Positions 1 to 8,729 are shown, counted from the stretch's first letter. The stretch is DNA of 64,000 bases from an uncultured Lachnospiraceae bacterium (GCA_910584685.1 CAJUAO010000017.1:1-64000), one strand, 5' to 3'. Made by a program: numbers and translations. Notes: generated from the letters alone by a model not told the origin.

Positions 1-117
1 GCTTTAAAAAAATTATATTCAGCTGTCTGCTCCAGCCCGTTACGCCGCTTAAAGCATGTTAATGGGACATACCCGGACTACATGCGAGGGAAAAATTTTT
101 TCAAGCGTACAAATTAA
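1..117 (+). CDS. Possible C-terminal fragment of an AraC-type regulator (partial)
   Basis: An open frame enters from the left edge and stops at TAA 115-117 (38 codons). Its last part, RLKHVNGTYPDYMRGKN, resembles the tail of AraC-family helix-turn-helix domains, which usually read like FKxxxGxTPxxYR. Only this short stretch is visible. The resemblance is weak and the assignment is a guess; it could equally be a chance frame. Confidence 0.2.
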   Translation, partial: ALKKLYSAVCSSPLRRLKHVNGTYPDYMRGKNFFKRTN

Positions 118-164
118 TATTTACCTCTATGTCCATAACCTTAATTAAATCCCTATAATATCTA

Positions 165-1397
165 TCATAAAGCTACCTGCAGCTTCTCTCCCGTAAGCAT
201 TTCATAGCTCTTCAAATAAATATCAGCAGTCTTTTCCACAATATCCTGCGGCAACGTCATATTATGATTCTTATTCTTCTTTATCCAGTCTCTCGCAGGC
301 TGCTTGTCAAGAGATGGCTGACTGTGTCCCGGCTCATATTCCTCTGCCAGCCAAAAACGCGAGCAGTCCGGTGTAAGCAGCTCGTCTCCCAGAACAATAT
401 TGCCGTCTTCATCTAATCCAAATTAAAACTTTGTATCTGCAATTATAATTCCCCTTTCATATGCATATTCTGCACATTTCTTATACAACGCAATACTATA
501 CTCACGGATTTTTTCACCGTAAACCCTGCCTTTTCCCGGAAAATATTTTTCTAAATGCTTTATACTCTGCTCATAAGAAATATTTTCATCATGGACACCA
601 GACTCAGCCTTTGTGGACGGGGTATAAACCGGCTCAGGAAGTTTGTCTGACTCCTTAAGTCCTTTGGGAAGATTAATTCCGCAGACAGTACCGTCACTTT
701 TATAGCTTTCCATTAAGCTTCCCGAAATATATCCGCGTACGATACATTCAATGGGAAGCATTCTTAGCTTTCGACACAGCATGCAGCGTCCGTTAAACTT
801 ATCCTGCCTGAAAAACTCAGGCATATCGTTTACATCTACCGAAATCATATGATTTGGAACAATATCCTTTGTCATTTCAAACCAAAACCTTGACATCTGG
901 GTTAAAATTTTTCCCTTTCCTGCTTCTTCGTTATTTAAAACCACATCAAAACAACTGATACGGTCTGTGGCTACCATAATAATGGTGTTACCATTGTCAT
1001 AAATTTTTCGTATCTTTCCCTCTTTTATTTCTTCTATTTCCGTCCTGTTGAAAAGCTGAAAATCCATTATACTATTGTCTCCTTTCAGAATGTTGTCAAT
1101 GCCTTCAACCAAATGCTTTAAACGATTTATTTTTGTCTTAAGCATTTTTCGCTGCATTTGTAATATATAGCTTCTGTCAAGAGCAGGATTATCCATAAGG
1201 GCTTTTATTTCCTTCAAAGGAATATCAAACTCACGAAAGAACAATATCTGCTGTAATTGCTCTAATGCCTTATCGTCATAAAGCCTGTATCCCGCATCAC
1301 TTTTATCTGTTGGCTTAAGCAGACCGATTTTATCATAATAGTGAAGGGTGCGTACGCTGATACCTGTAATGTTTGAGATTTCCTTTACTGTCCTCAT
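165..1397 (-). pseudogene. MerR-PurC fusion (MerR regulator + SAICAR synthetase) with in-frame stop
   Basis: Residues 1 to about 110 are a TipA-type MerR regulator (HTH and wing VKEISNITGISVRTLHYYD, then a dimerising coiled coil). From about residue 125 the protein is SAICAR synthetase, which joins aspartate to CAIR in purine synthesis: GKIRKIYDNG, ATDRISCFDVVL, PIECIVRGYISGS, KAESGVHDENIS and ADTKF are readable. A TAA at 423-425 replaces the Glu codon of the conserved ADTKFEFG motif. The same frame then continues as FGLDEDGNIVLGDELLTPD and ends at TGA 165-167, a normal PurC C-terminus. About 85 conserved residues are therefore lost, so the synthetase is probably inactive unless the stop is read through. 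A MerR-like promoter lies upstream. An internal ribosome site precedes ATG 1067, which could start the PurC part alone. Whether an intact purC exists elsewhere cannot be seen. Confidence 0.85.
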
Positions 1398-1427
1398 TGC
1401 TTATTACCTCCTGTTCCTGATATAAAT

Positions 1428-1458
1428 ACTATAAGCTATGACGCTGTGTCAGAGTCAA
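1428..1458 (-). promoter_or_regulatory. MerR-type promoter/operator of the merR-purC gene
   Basis: Reading the minus strand, -35 TTGACT (1453-1458) and -10 TATAGT (1428-1433) are separated by 19 bp. The spacer holds the dyad TGAC-N5-GTCA (1439-1451). An overlong 19-bp spacer with a central dyad is the hallmark of MerR-activated promoters, so autoregulation by the fused MerR domain is likely. The ribosome site AGGAGG lies between it and the ATG at 1397. Confidence 0.7.
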
Positions 1459-1958
1459 TAGTTTTTTATATATTTTTTTATAAAATAAAAAAGGTTTTTC
1501 TTCCTTTTATTCTACCATCAGACACTTACGTTAGCTATATAGAACATACTTTTTTATCATTTAGATTAAAAATATTGTTTTTATAAAAAATAATATTATA
1601 ATAAATTTATATAAATGATAATTTACTCAAATAAACAAAAAGAGAAAAACTTATTTTTCAGTATGAAATTTTATAATGTAAAAAAGCTATAAGTACAAAA
1701 GAATTTTTATCTATGTAATCTTGATATTATAAATATTTATTAAATATAGCATAAAAACATTTAATTTTATAGTTAATAAAAAACAAGGAGGTGAAATAAG
1801 ATATTTTATACAAACAATGTTATAATGTTATATTTAATACTTTTACTAAAAGATTAAACATATGTTTATCGTGGTATTAACAAAAATATAATGTATATCA
1901 ATCTGCACTGTATTTAAAGAACATGTTTTTAAAATATTATATCAGGGAGGAATTTTTT
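1459..1958. other. AT-rich intergenic stretch without a recognisable gene
   Basis: This is very AT-rich sequence between the merR-purC promoter and the small secreted-protein gene. It has a good Shine-Dalgarno-like AAGGAGGTGAA at 1785-1795, but no start codon with a usable frame follows it. I see no RNA gene. It presumably carries the promoter of the gene at 1959. Confidence 0.4.
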
Positions 1959-2247
1959 ATGATTAAAAAAATATCAATTAAAAAAGTGGTAATATTGACA
2001 ATAATTTTCACATTTAGTCTGTTTTTATCTACTCTTTATGCTGAAAGCATAACCTATGATGATGCAACAATAATTGCAGAACAAAAGGCAATAGAGCTTA
2101 GCAGCAATAATTGCGGTGATTTATTGCAAATAAGTGTAATAAAAAAACAATTACTATAAAAATCATTCCTTGATTGCATTAGGCTATAAAACATTTACAT
2201 ATAATAACGGCGGCGTTGCAATGACTAGGGTTAGACTGTCAAAATAG
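1959..2247 (+). pseudogene. Small secreted protein, frameshifted in a poly-A run
   Basis: ATG 1959 follows GGGAGG with good spacing. The product has a clear signal peptide (MIKKISIKK, hydrophobic core, cleavage near LYA-ES). Its frame stops at 2157-2159. A run of seven A residues around 2141-2147 precedes the stop. Moving forward one base there opens a frame that reads NNYYKNHSLIALGYKTFTYN and ends at TAG 2247, only 17 bp before the next gene. This looks like an authentic C-terminus, so the intact gene probably encoded about 95 residues. It may be a real frameshift, a phase-variable tract or a homopolymer sequencing error. I do not recognise the family. Confidence 0.55.
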
Positions 2248-2264
2248 TAAAGGGGGATATATAT

Positions 2265-2792
2265 ATGAATAAGAAAATAATTTTATTACTCATTATAGTT
2301 AGTATACTTTTAATGGCATGCTCAAAAAATGGAAACAAAAAAACCGAGACAAATACATCCGAAAAAGACTCTTCTACGCAGGCACATTCTGTTTCAAATT
2401 CAAAAGAAACAGATAATACTTCATCTTTAACAGAAGATAATCATCCAGACAAAAACATACTACAGGATAATAAACTTATTATTAATACTGAAAAAATTCA
2501 ATCCATCGCCGTCCGTGACGGAAACACCGGTAAAACCGTTTTAAATATTACAGATAAGGATGCTGCGGCAAAAATTTCAGAAGAAATTTCATCAGTTACA
2601 TTTACGGAGCATGAAGCTGTACAGTCAGATGGATGGCGATATGAGCTCATTATTACTTCCGATAAAGAAATTCACATTGTTATAGGCAGCAACGCAAACC
2701 TGCACATTTTCATTGACGAAGTATCACAAATAACATACTGTGAAACAGACTTTGATTTACTTGGATATATAGAAAACACTCTTTTAAATTAA
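2265..2792 (+). CDS. Hypothetical lipoprotein
   Basis: A 175-residue product starts at ATG 2265 after AAAGGGGGAT. The N-terminus is a lipoprotein signal: MNKK, a hydrophobic core and the lipobox LMAC, so the mature protein should be lipid-anchored at Cys19. A Ser/Thr/Asn-rich linker of about 50 residues follows. Then comes a folded domain of about 110 residues with alternating strands (IAVRDGNTGKTVLNITDKDAA, WRYELIITSDKEIHIVIG). It follows the frameshifted secreted-protein gene by 17 bp and is probably co-transcribed with it. I do not recognise the domain and assign no function. Confidence 0.75.
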   Translation: MNKKIILLLIIVSILLMACSKNGNKKTETNTSEKDSSTQAHSVSNSKETDNTSSLTEDNHPDKNILQDNKLIINTEKIQSIAVRDGNTGKTVLNITDKDAAAKISEEISSVTFTEHEAVQSDGWRYELIITSDKEIHIVIGSNANLHIFIDEVSQITYCETDFDLLGYIENTLLN

Positions 2793-2845
2793 TAAAACCG
2801 GAAAATTTTCAGTTATTGGACTATTTATAAAGCTTATTAAATAAA

Positions 2846-2892
2846 TAAGGAGTCAGATACACCTGTAAAAATACAATGCATCTGACTTCTTA
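2846..2892. terminator. Bidirectional terminator-like hairpin
   Basis: TAAGGAGTCAGAT (2846-2858) pairs with ATCTGACTTCTTA (2880-2892), with one G-T wobble, between the convergent lipoprotein gene and the ABC exporter operon. The flanks are AT-rich but the T tract is poor. Confidence 0.5.
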
Positions 2893-2933
2893 CTTAATAT
2901 TTAATATGTCATTATAAAATATTCTTCTGTAAG

Positions 2934-4718
2934 CTACTGTGCAAACTGACTCATATACAAATCTGCATAAAAGCCCTTTTTACTAAGAAGCTCCTCATGA
3001 TTTCCCGTCTCTATTATATCTCCGTCCTTCATTACCAGTATAAGGTCTGCATTTTTAATGGTCGAAAGTCTGTGGGCTATAACAAATGAGGTTTTTCCTA
3101 CGGTCAGCTTATCCATTGCTTCCTGTATAAGAATTTCTGTCCTTGTATCCACTGAGCTTGTAGCCTCGTCTAAAATAAGAAGGGGCGCGTTATCTATCAT
3201 TGCTCTAGCTATGGTTATGAGCTGCTTCTGTCCTGCCGACAGGTTAGCCTTATCATTTAAAATGGTGTCATAGCCATCCGGCAGGGATTTTATAAAGTGG
3301 TGAAGCCCAACTGCCTTACATGCCTCAACAACCTGTTCCTCCCTTACGCCCTCCTTTGAATAAATTATGTTTTCCTTTATTGTGCCCTCAAACAGCCATG
3401 TATCCTGAAGCACCATGCAGAATAGCTCATGTACGTTTTCTCTTGTTATGTCTTTTGTGGAAATTCCGTCTATACGTATTTCACCGCTGTTTACGTCGTA
3501 AAATCTCATAAGGAGATTTACTATGGTTGTCTTTCCTGCTCCGGTAGGTCCTACTATGGCTATCTTCTGTCCTGCCTTAGTCTTAACGGAAAAATCATGT
3601 ATAATAATTCTGCTTTTATCATAACCGAACGCTACGTTTTTAAACTCTACGTCTCCTCTTGTATCTGCAGGCTTAAGCCGTAAGGTTTTGTGGCTTTCAT
3701 CATCAAGCTCCCTCTCCTCAAGAAACTCAAACACCCTTCCGGCAGCAGCCGACGCCGACTGCATATTTGTAGCAACCTGCGCCATCTGGGAAAGAGGGTT
3801 GGTAAAAAGCCGTATATATATCATAAATGCCACTATTGTTCCAAATTCAATAATTTCCTTATGAGTAAGCACGGCGCCTATGACACATACAACAACATAA
3901 CCAAAATTTCCTATAAAGCCCATAAGAGGCATCATCATTCCTGATAAAAACTGTGATTTCCATGCGCTTTCATATAACCTGTCATTTATATCGTTAAACT
4001 GTTTTTCGGCTCTCTCCTCGTCATTGTACGCCTTTACCACATTATGCCCTGAATATATCTCTTCTATATGACCGTTTATGCTTCCAAGCTCCCTTTGCTG
4101 CGCCACAAAATGCTTTTGGGATTTTTTCATTATTATCATCATAATACTAAATCCAAAAATTGTGGATACTATGGCAGAAAGCGCCATTATCCAGTTTGTG
4201 TAAAACATCATAATCAATGCGCCAAGGAAAGTTGTTGCCGATATTACAAAAGTGCTGAGGGAATTGTTTAAGGTCTGGGCTATCATATCCACATCATTTG
4301 TCACACGGCTTAATACGTTTCCAAAGCTGGTGCTGTCAAAATATTTTAAGGGAAGCCTGTTTATCTTATCGGATATATCGCTTCTAAGGCTCCTTGACAC
4401 TCTCTGGGTAACTGTAGACATTATAAAGCCCTGTATATAATTAAACACAAAGCCTAAGATATATATAGTAAGCAGAAAAAATGCTATATTTTCAAACTCT
4501 CCCATATCTATTCCCGTCATAATGCCTTCTACAATAATATTTGTCATGTCACTGAGCTTATCCGGCCCCATAACATTAAATATTGCCCCTGCGCAGGCCA
4601 ATATTAATGCTAAAATAATAACTGCCATATATTTTCTGCAGTAAGCTGAAAGCTTTCCAATGGCTCCCTTTGATAATTTCTCATTTTCTGCCATCACAGG
4701 TGGTTTTCTGCTACTCAT
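2934..4718 (-). CDS. ABC exporter half-transporter, catalytic-site subunit
   Basis: A 594-residue fusion of a six-helix transmembrane domain (about 1-330) and a nucleotide-binding domain. Readable motifs are Walker A GPTGAGKTT, signature LSAGQKQL, Walker B LLILDEATSSVD with the catalytic Glu, and the switch His in IAHRLSTI. It overlaps the end of the upstream half-transporter gene by 8 bp. It matches the TM288/LmrD-like partner of heterodimeric exporters, which carries the canonical Walker B. Substrates of this class are drugs, lipids or peptides and cannot be chosen from sequence. It should act in the cytoplasmic membrane with the partner at 4711-6489. Confidence 0.93.
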   Translation of the reverse strand: MSSRKPPVMAENEKLSKGAIGKLSAYCRKYMAVIILALILACAGAIFNVMGPDKLSDMTNIIVEGIMTGIDMGEFENIAFFLLTIYILGFVFNYIQGFIMSTVTQRVSRSLRSDISDKINRLPLKYFDSTSFGNVLSRVTNDVDMIAQTLNNSLSTFVISATTFLGALIMMFYTNWIMALSAIVSTIFGFSIMMIIMKKSQKHFVAQQRELGSINGHIEEIYSGHNVVKAYNDEERAEKQFNDINDRLYESAWKSQFLSGMMMPLMGFIGNFGYVVVCVIGAVLTHKEIIEFGTIVAFMIYIRLFTNPLSQMAQVATNMQSASAAAGRVFEFLEERELDDESHKTLRLKPADTRGDVEFKNVAFGYDKSRIIIHDFSVKTKAGQKIAIVGPTGAGKTTIVNLLMRFYDVNSGEIRIDGISTKDITRENVHELFCMVLQDTWLFEGTIKENIIYSKEGVREEQVVEACKAVGLHHFIKSLPDGYDTILNDKANLSAGQKQLITIARAMIDNAPLLILDEATSSVDTRTEILIQEAMDKLTVGKTSFVIAHRLSTIKNADLILVMKDGDIIETGNHEELLSKKGFYADLYMSQFAQ

Positions 4719-6489
4719 TGTCTGCCTCCTCCTTTGATAACTGTGAATAAGCTATATCCTGATATGTTTTACAAGTATTCATAAGCTCCTTGTGGGTACC
4801 GTTTCCTGCTATCTCTCCATCCTCCAGCACTATAATCCGGTCAGCGTCCTTTATAGTGCCTATACGCTGGGCTACTATCAGTGTTGTTACCCCTTCGGTT
4901 TCCTTCCTTAAGGCAGTTCTTAATACTCTGTCTGTCTTATAGTCAAGGGCTGAAAAGGAATCGTCAAATATATATATTTCAGGCTTTCTTGCTATTGCCC
5001 TTGCTATTGACATCCTCTGCTTCTGTCCTCCTGAAAAATTTGTACCTCCCTGGGCTACCGGCGAGGCATATCCGTCCTCAAGCCTGTCTACAAATTCCTT
5101 TCCCTGGGCAATCTCCATGGATTTACTGATGGTTTCCATTATCTCCTGCTCATTCTCATTATTTGATACATTATCTCCAAAGGCTATATTATCCTTTATA
5201 TTCCCGCTGAAAAGCACCGCCCTTTGGGAAACATAGCCTATTTTCTGATGCAGCGCATTTTGGGTGTATTCCCTTACATCCACTCCGTCGACTAAAACCT
5301 GCCCCTCCGTGGCGTCATAAAATCTTGGTATAAGATTTATAAGCGTAGTTTTTCCGCTTCCTGTAGCTCCGATAAATGCCACTGTCTCTCCCTTGTGCGC
5401 CGAAAAGCTTATGTGATGCAGAACATTTTCCCTTGCGTCAGGATACATAAAGCTTACGTCCCTAAACTCTATTTCCCCCGTCATATTATTTATTCCGCCT
5501 GTTCTCTTTCCGTCGTATATTTTTGTTTTTGTTTCAAGGACTTCATTTATACGCTTTGCTGAAACCTGAGCCCTCGGAAGCATAACAAATATCATGGCTA
5601 TCATCATAAATGACATAATAACCTGAACGGCATATGACGTAAATACTACCATATCGGAAAACAGCACTGCTTTATCCATAGGAAGCTGCGCCTCATTTAT
5701 AAGGTACGCGCCTATCCAGTATATGGCAAGGGACATTCCTGACATTATGGCTGTCATTGTAGGACTCATTATAGCCATCAGCCTTGTTGTAAACAGATAA
5801 TTACCTGTAAGCTCATCATTTGCCTTCTCAAACTTTGCATCCTGATAAGCCTCTGCATTGTATGCCCTGACAACTCTTAAGCCAGATAAATTTTCCCTTG
5901 TAACCCTGTTAAGATTATCAGTAAGCGTCTGTATAACCTTAAACTTTGGCAGGGCAAACACAACAAGAACCGTAAGCATTGTTATCATAACAGCCACGGC
6001 AACTCCTGTCGCCAGCGTCCACTGCCAGCTTTTATCAGATATCTTAAGAATTGCCCATACTGCCATAATAGGCGCCTTAATCATTGCCTGCAGTCCCATT
6101 GTTATAATCATTTGCACCTGTGTTATATCATTTGTTGAGCGTGTTATAAGGCTTGGTGTAGAAAAATTATTTATCTCCTCCATGGAAAAGCCTAACACCT
6201 TGCAAAATACCCTTTCCCTAAGCGTTTTTGAAAGCCCTGCTCCTATCCTTGCCGCAAAGAAGCCTACTATTACTGCGCTTGCCATGCTTCCAAGAGCGCA
6301 TAGAAGCATATATCCGCCATTCTTTAATATTTCGGTCATTTCGGAGTTTTCTGTCTGAACAAGCATGGTTATGTTAGACATATAATCTGGCAGCTTTAAA
6401 TCAAGCCATACCTGCGCCACTATACATACTACGCTTAACAATATAAACCCAATCTGCTGCTTTTCAAGATTTTTTAGCAACTTAATCAT
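4711..6489 (-). CDS. ABC exporter half-transporter, degenerate-site subunit
   Basis: A 592-residue half-transporter: six membrane helices, then an ATPase with Walker A GATGSGKTT, signature FSGGQKQRMSIARA and Walker B IYIFDDSFSALD. The second acidic residue of Walker B is Asp instead of the catalytic Glu. The switch His is also replaced: the loop reads IVAQRIGTI. These are the features of the TM287-like subunit of heterodimeric exporters, where one ATP site binds but hydrolyses poorly. It is the first gene of the operon, with ribosome site AAAGGA and a perfect promoter upstream. No regulator gene is adjacent. Confidence 0.93.
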   Translation of the reverse strand: MIKLLKNLEKQQIGFILLSVVCIVAQVWLDLKLPDYMSNITMLVQTENSEMTEILKNGGYMLLCALGSMASAVIVGFFAARIGAGLSKTLRERVFCKVLGFSMEEINNFSTPSLITRSTNDITQVQMIITMGLQAMIKAPIMAVWAILKISDKSWQWTLATGVAVAVMITMLTVLVVFALPKFKVIQTLTDNLNRVTRENLSGLRVVRAYNAEAYQDAKFEKANDELTGNYLFTTRLMAIMSPTMTAIMSGMSLAIYWIGAYLINEAQLPMDKAVLFSDMVVFTSYAVQVIMSFMMIAMIFVMLPRAQVSAKRINEVLETKTKIYDGKRTGGINNMTGEIEFRDVSFMYPDARENVLHHISFSAHKGETVAFIGATGSGKTTLINLIPRFYDATEGQVLVDGVDVREYTQNALHQKIGYVSQRAVLFSGNIKDNIAFGDNVSNNENEQEIMETISKSMEIAQGKEFVDRLEDGYASPVAQGGTNFSGGQKQRMSIARAIARKPEIYIFDDSFSALDYKTDRVLRTALRKETEGVTTLIVAQRIGTIKDADRIIVLEDGEIAGNGTHKELMNTCKTYQDIAYSQLSKEEADNE

Positions 6490-6533
6490 TATGTTTCATT
6501 CCTTTCAATTCATGGCAATTAATAGTGGTTGAA

Positions 6534-6562
6534 ATTATATGACTATTGGAATAATATGTCAA
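6534..6562 (-). promoter_or_regulatory. Consensus sigma-A promoter of the ABC exporter operon
   Basis: On the minus strand, TTGACA (6557-6562), 17 bp, then TATAAT (6534-6539), both perfect consensus. The transcript would begin about 35 bp before the ATG at 6489. The spacer and -10 contain near-repeats (GACATATTAT and GTCATATAAT) that could be a repressor site. Confidence 0.8.
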
Positions 6563-6600
6563 TAAAATAAATATAAAGAATTTATGAAATTGCGGATACT

Positions 6601-7383
6601 TTAATCCTGATAAAATTTAATATATAATTTCTCTCTTCTGTCTTTTTTTACGGGAAATTCATTCCTGTACCGGTCTGCCTCTGAAATATTTATATCGGCA
6701 TATAAAATATTTTTATCTGTACACTTGGTAATCCTTTCTCCATAGGGCGAGTATACTGCCGAGCTGCCATCATACGTAATTCCGTTTCCTTTTCCCACTC
6801 TGTTTACTCCTACTATAAACACCTGATTTTCTATGGCTCTTGCCCTTAAAAGAGCATCCCACTGCTCCTTTCTTTCCGCCGGCCAGTTTGCAATAACTGT
6901 TATTATTTTGCTCTCCTTAGAGGCATACTGAAAAATCTCAGGAAATCTTAAGTCATAGCACACAAACATAGACAGCTTTTCACCCTTGTATAAAACAGAT
7001 TCTATATTGTCACCCTTACCGTAATAATCAGCTTCTCCTCCATATGAAAACGGATGCAGCTTTTTATAATATGACCTTAACCTGCCTTTCTCAACAAGAA
7101 CTGATAAATTATACGGCATATCATCAACATATACCATACCGAATATAATATCTGTATCATATTTCAAGGACAGCTCCTTAAAATACTCCACAGTCTCTCC
7201 TCCCTCAAGGCTTTTTTCTCCCGCATATTCAACGTTCATTGTAAAGCCGGTAAGTGTCATCTCCGGAAATACTATAAGCTCTGCTCCCTCCTTCGCCGCA
7301 TCGCTTACTAATTTATTACATATAAGCTTATTCTGCTCTTTATTTTCCCACACCGGAGCCATCTGCGTAACTGCTATCCTCAT
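6601..7383 (-). CDS. Carbon-nitrogen hydrolase (nitrilase superfamily, omega-amidase-like)
   Basis: 260 residues, the usual length for single-domain members. The catalytic Glu-Lys-Cys triad is visible: FPEMTLTGF (Glu near 41), YKKLHPF (Lys near 107) and VCYDLRFPE (Cys near 141). Family members cleave amide bonds of small molecules. The pattern is closest to the YafV/Nit2 omega-amidase group, which repairs alpha-keto acid amides such as 2-oxoglutaramate, but the substrate is an inference. GGGAGA precedes the ATG. The esterase gene at 7436-8182 lies 52 bp upstream on the same strand, so the two may share a transcript. Confidence 0.88.
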   Translation of the reverse strand: MRIAVTQMAPVWENKEQNKLICNKLVSDAAKEGAELIVFPEMTLTGFTMNVEYAGEKSLEGGETVEYFKELSLKYDTDIIFGMVYVDDMPYNLSVLVEKGRLRSYYKKLHPFSYGGEADYYGKGDNIESVLYKGEKLSMFVCYDLRFPEIFQYASKESKIITVIANWPAERKEQWDALLRARAIENQVFIVGVNRVGKGNGITYDGSSAVYSPYGERITKCTDKNILYADINISEADRYRNEFPVKKDRREKLYIKFYQD

Positions 7384-7435
7384 ATTAATCTCCCATACTG
7401 TCTTAACAAATAATTATTATAATGCTGCTTCTGCA

Positions 7436-8182
7436 CTATTTCAGCATCTCCGCAAGCTTTTTAAGCCTTTTATTTTCCTTTATAAGCTCTGCCGCCATTT
7501 CTGCATATATCCTTGCTCCGTTTATACTAAGGTGTGTGTTGTCCTCTGCGCCTTCCTCATATGCGCCCTTATATTGCCCTTTTTTTGTGTGAAGATAAAG
7601 CTCCTTACTTTTTTCATTTCCAATTTTATTCAGATAATCTGTGCTAAGCCTTCCCAAATCAAGCACCGGCAAATCCTGCTCCTCCGCCATTTTAAGCATG
7701 ACCTGCCTGTATTCATCAAAGCTTATTTTAAATACCTCCGTATTATCGCAGTTTCTTCTGGCCACAGGTGTAACAAGTATGCACTCCGCAGATTTTTCCC
7801 TGCATATATCAATATACTGCTGTATATATATATGAAAATCCTCCGCCGGCACATACCTTTCAGGTCTCTGTATTGTGGCGTCATTATGTCCAAACTGAAC
7901 AAGCATATAATCTCCGCAGGAAAGGACGGGCTCTATTTCCTTAAGCTTTCCCTCCTCAATAAAGGAGCGTGAGCTTCTTCCTCCTATCGCCCTGTTTTCT
8001 ATTGTCACCGACGGCATGATATAAGCCCTTGACTGGGGATATGTACAGGCTTCACATACTGTTTCCTTCATTTTTTCTCTTTCTTTAAAATATTCCCAAA
8101 AAACCTGCCCCCAGCCTGTCTGGGGATAATAATACCCGTCATATGACTGGACCGTAGAATCTGATACTAAAAACACCTTCAT
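7436..8182 (-). CDS. SGNH hydrolase, rhamnogalacturonan acetylesterase-like
   Basis: 248 residues with the four SGNH blocks: SDSTVQSYD (nucleophile Ser near residue 9), GGRSS (Gly), GHND (Asn) and DNTHLS (catalytic Asp/His). The SDSTV opening and DNTHLS close match the CE12 / YesT-type enzymes that remove acetyl groups from rhamnogalacturonan in pectin. There is no signal peptide, so it would act on imported oligosaccharides in the cytoplasm. The ATG has AAGGAAAGGAAG upstream. It fits the two GH43 enzymes elsewhere in the window as part of plant cell-wall use. Confidence 0.85.
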   Translation of the reverse strand: MKVFLVSDSTVQSYDGYYYPQTGWGQVFWEYFKEREKMKETVCEACTYPQSRAYIMPSVTIENRAIGGRSSRSFIEEGKLKEIEPVLSCGDYMLVQFGHNDATIQRPERYVPAEDFHIYIQQYIDICREKSAECILVTPVARRNCDNTEVFKISFDEYRQVMLKMAEEQDLPVLDLGRLSTDYLNKIGNEKSKELYLHTKKGQYKGAYEEGAEDNTHLSINGARIYAEMAAELIKENKRLKKLAEMLK

Positions 8183-8329
8183 AAGCCATCTTCCTTTCCT
8201 TAAATATAATTATTTATTCATTGTACGGCTTTTATATATAATAAAAAGGAAAAGCAGCTACATTAATTTAAAAGCTTTCTTTCCCCTTTTATACAAATCT
8301 TAAATTAATAAAACAATTATTAATAAAAG

Positions 8330-8672
8330 CGACTAAGACTATAAGCCGGGTTATGTTTTAGACGGTCATCTATCTAGGCCTGACGTCGCCGCCAGGCTCA
8401 AGCGACCTACCCGAAAGTATAGGCGGGCAACCCACTTTCTGTTCGGTCTTGCTTCGAATGGGGTTTACATGGCCCTGTCTGTTACCAGACAGGCGGTAGT
8501 CTCTTACACTGCCTTTCCACCCTTACCAATTTATATTGGCGGTATATTTCTGTTGCACTTTCCTTAGAGTCACCTCCACCAGACGTTATCTGGCATCCTG
8601 CCCTATGAAGCCCGGACTTTCCTCACCTGCTGTCTTTCGACACCTGCAGCCGCGACCATCTGTCCTACTCGC
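8330..8672 (-). ncRNA. rnpB: RNase P RNA
   Basis: The minus strand carries the universally conserved parts of bacterial RNase P RNA. These are GAGGAAAGTCCGGGCT near the 5' side, the GACAGATGGTCGC start region, the GGGTGCAA-type core, and a 3' end ...AACCCGGCTTATAGTC. The 5' GCGAGTAGGAC pairs with the 3' GTCTTAGTCGC to close helix P1, which fixes the ends to within a few bases. It is the catalytic RNA that trims 5' leaders from pre-tRNAs. A promoter lies just upstream at 8679-8707. Length is about 343 nt. Confidence 0.95.
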
Positions 8673-8678
8673 TTTCCT

Positions 8679-8707
8679 ATATTAACATATAACTTCCTTA
8701 TAAACAA
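8679..8707 (-). promoter_or_regulatory. Promoter of RNase P RNA
   Basis: Minus strand TTGTTT (8702-8707), 17 bp, TAATAT (8679-8684). Transcription would begin about 7 bp downstream, exactly where the RNA's P1 helix begins. Confidence 0.65.
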
Positions 8708-8729
8708 TATTTTTATTACATATTTTATT

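Noticed and set aside
423..425. Recoding of the internal stop as selenocysteine
   Set aside because: The codon is TAA, not TGA, and no SECIS-like hairpin is apparent right after it. A nonsense mutation is simpler.
1785..1860. Strong Shine-Dalgarno-like AAGGAGGTGAA in the gap before the small secreted-protein gene
   Set aside because: The codons after it are GTG-AAA-TAA or start from non-start triplets. The only short ATG frame (MLYLILLLKD) is far from the site, so no gene is called.
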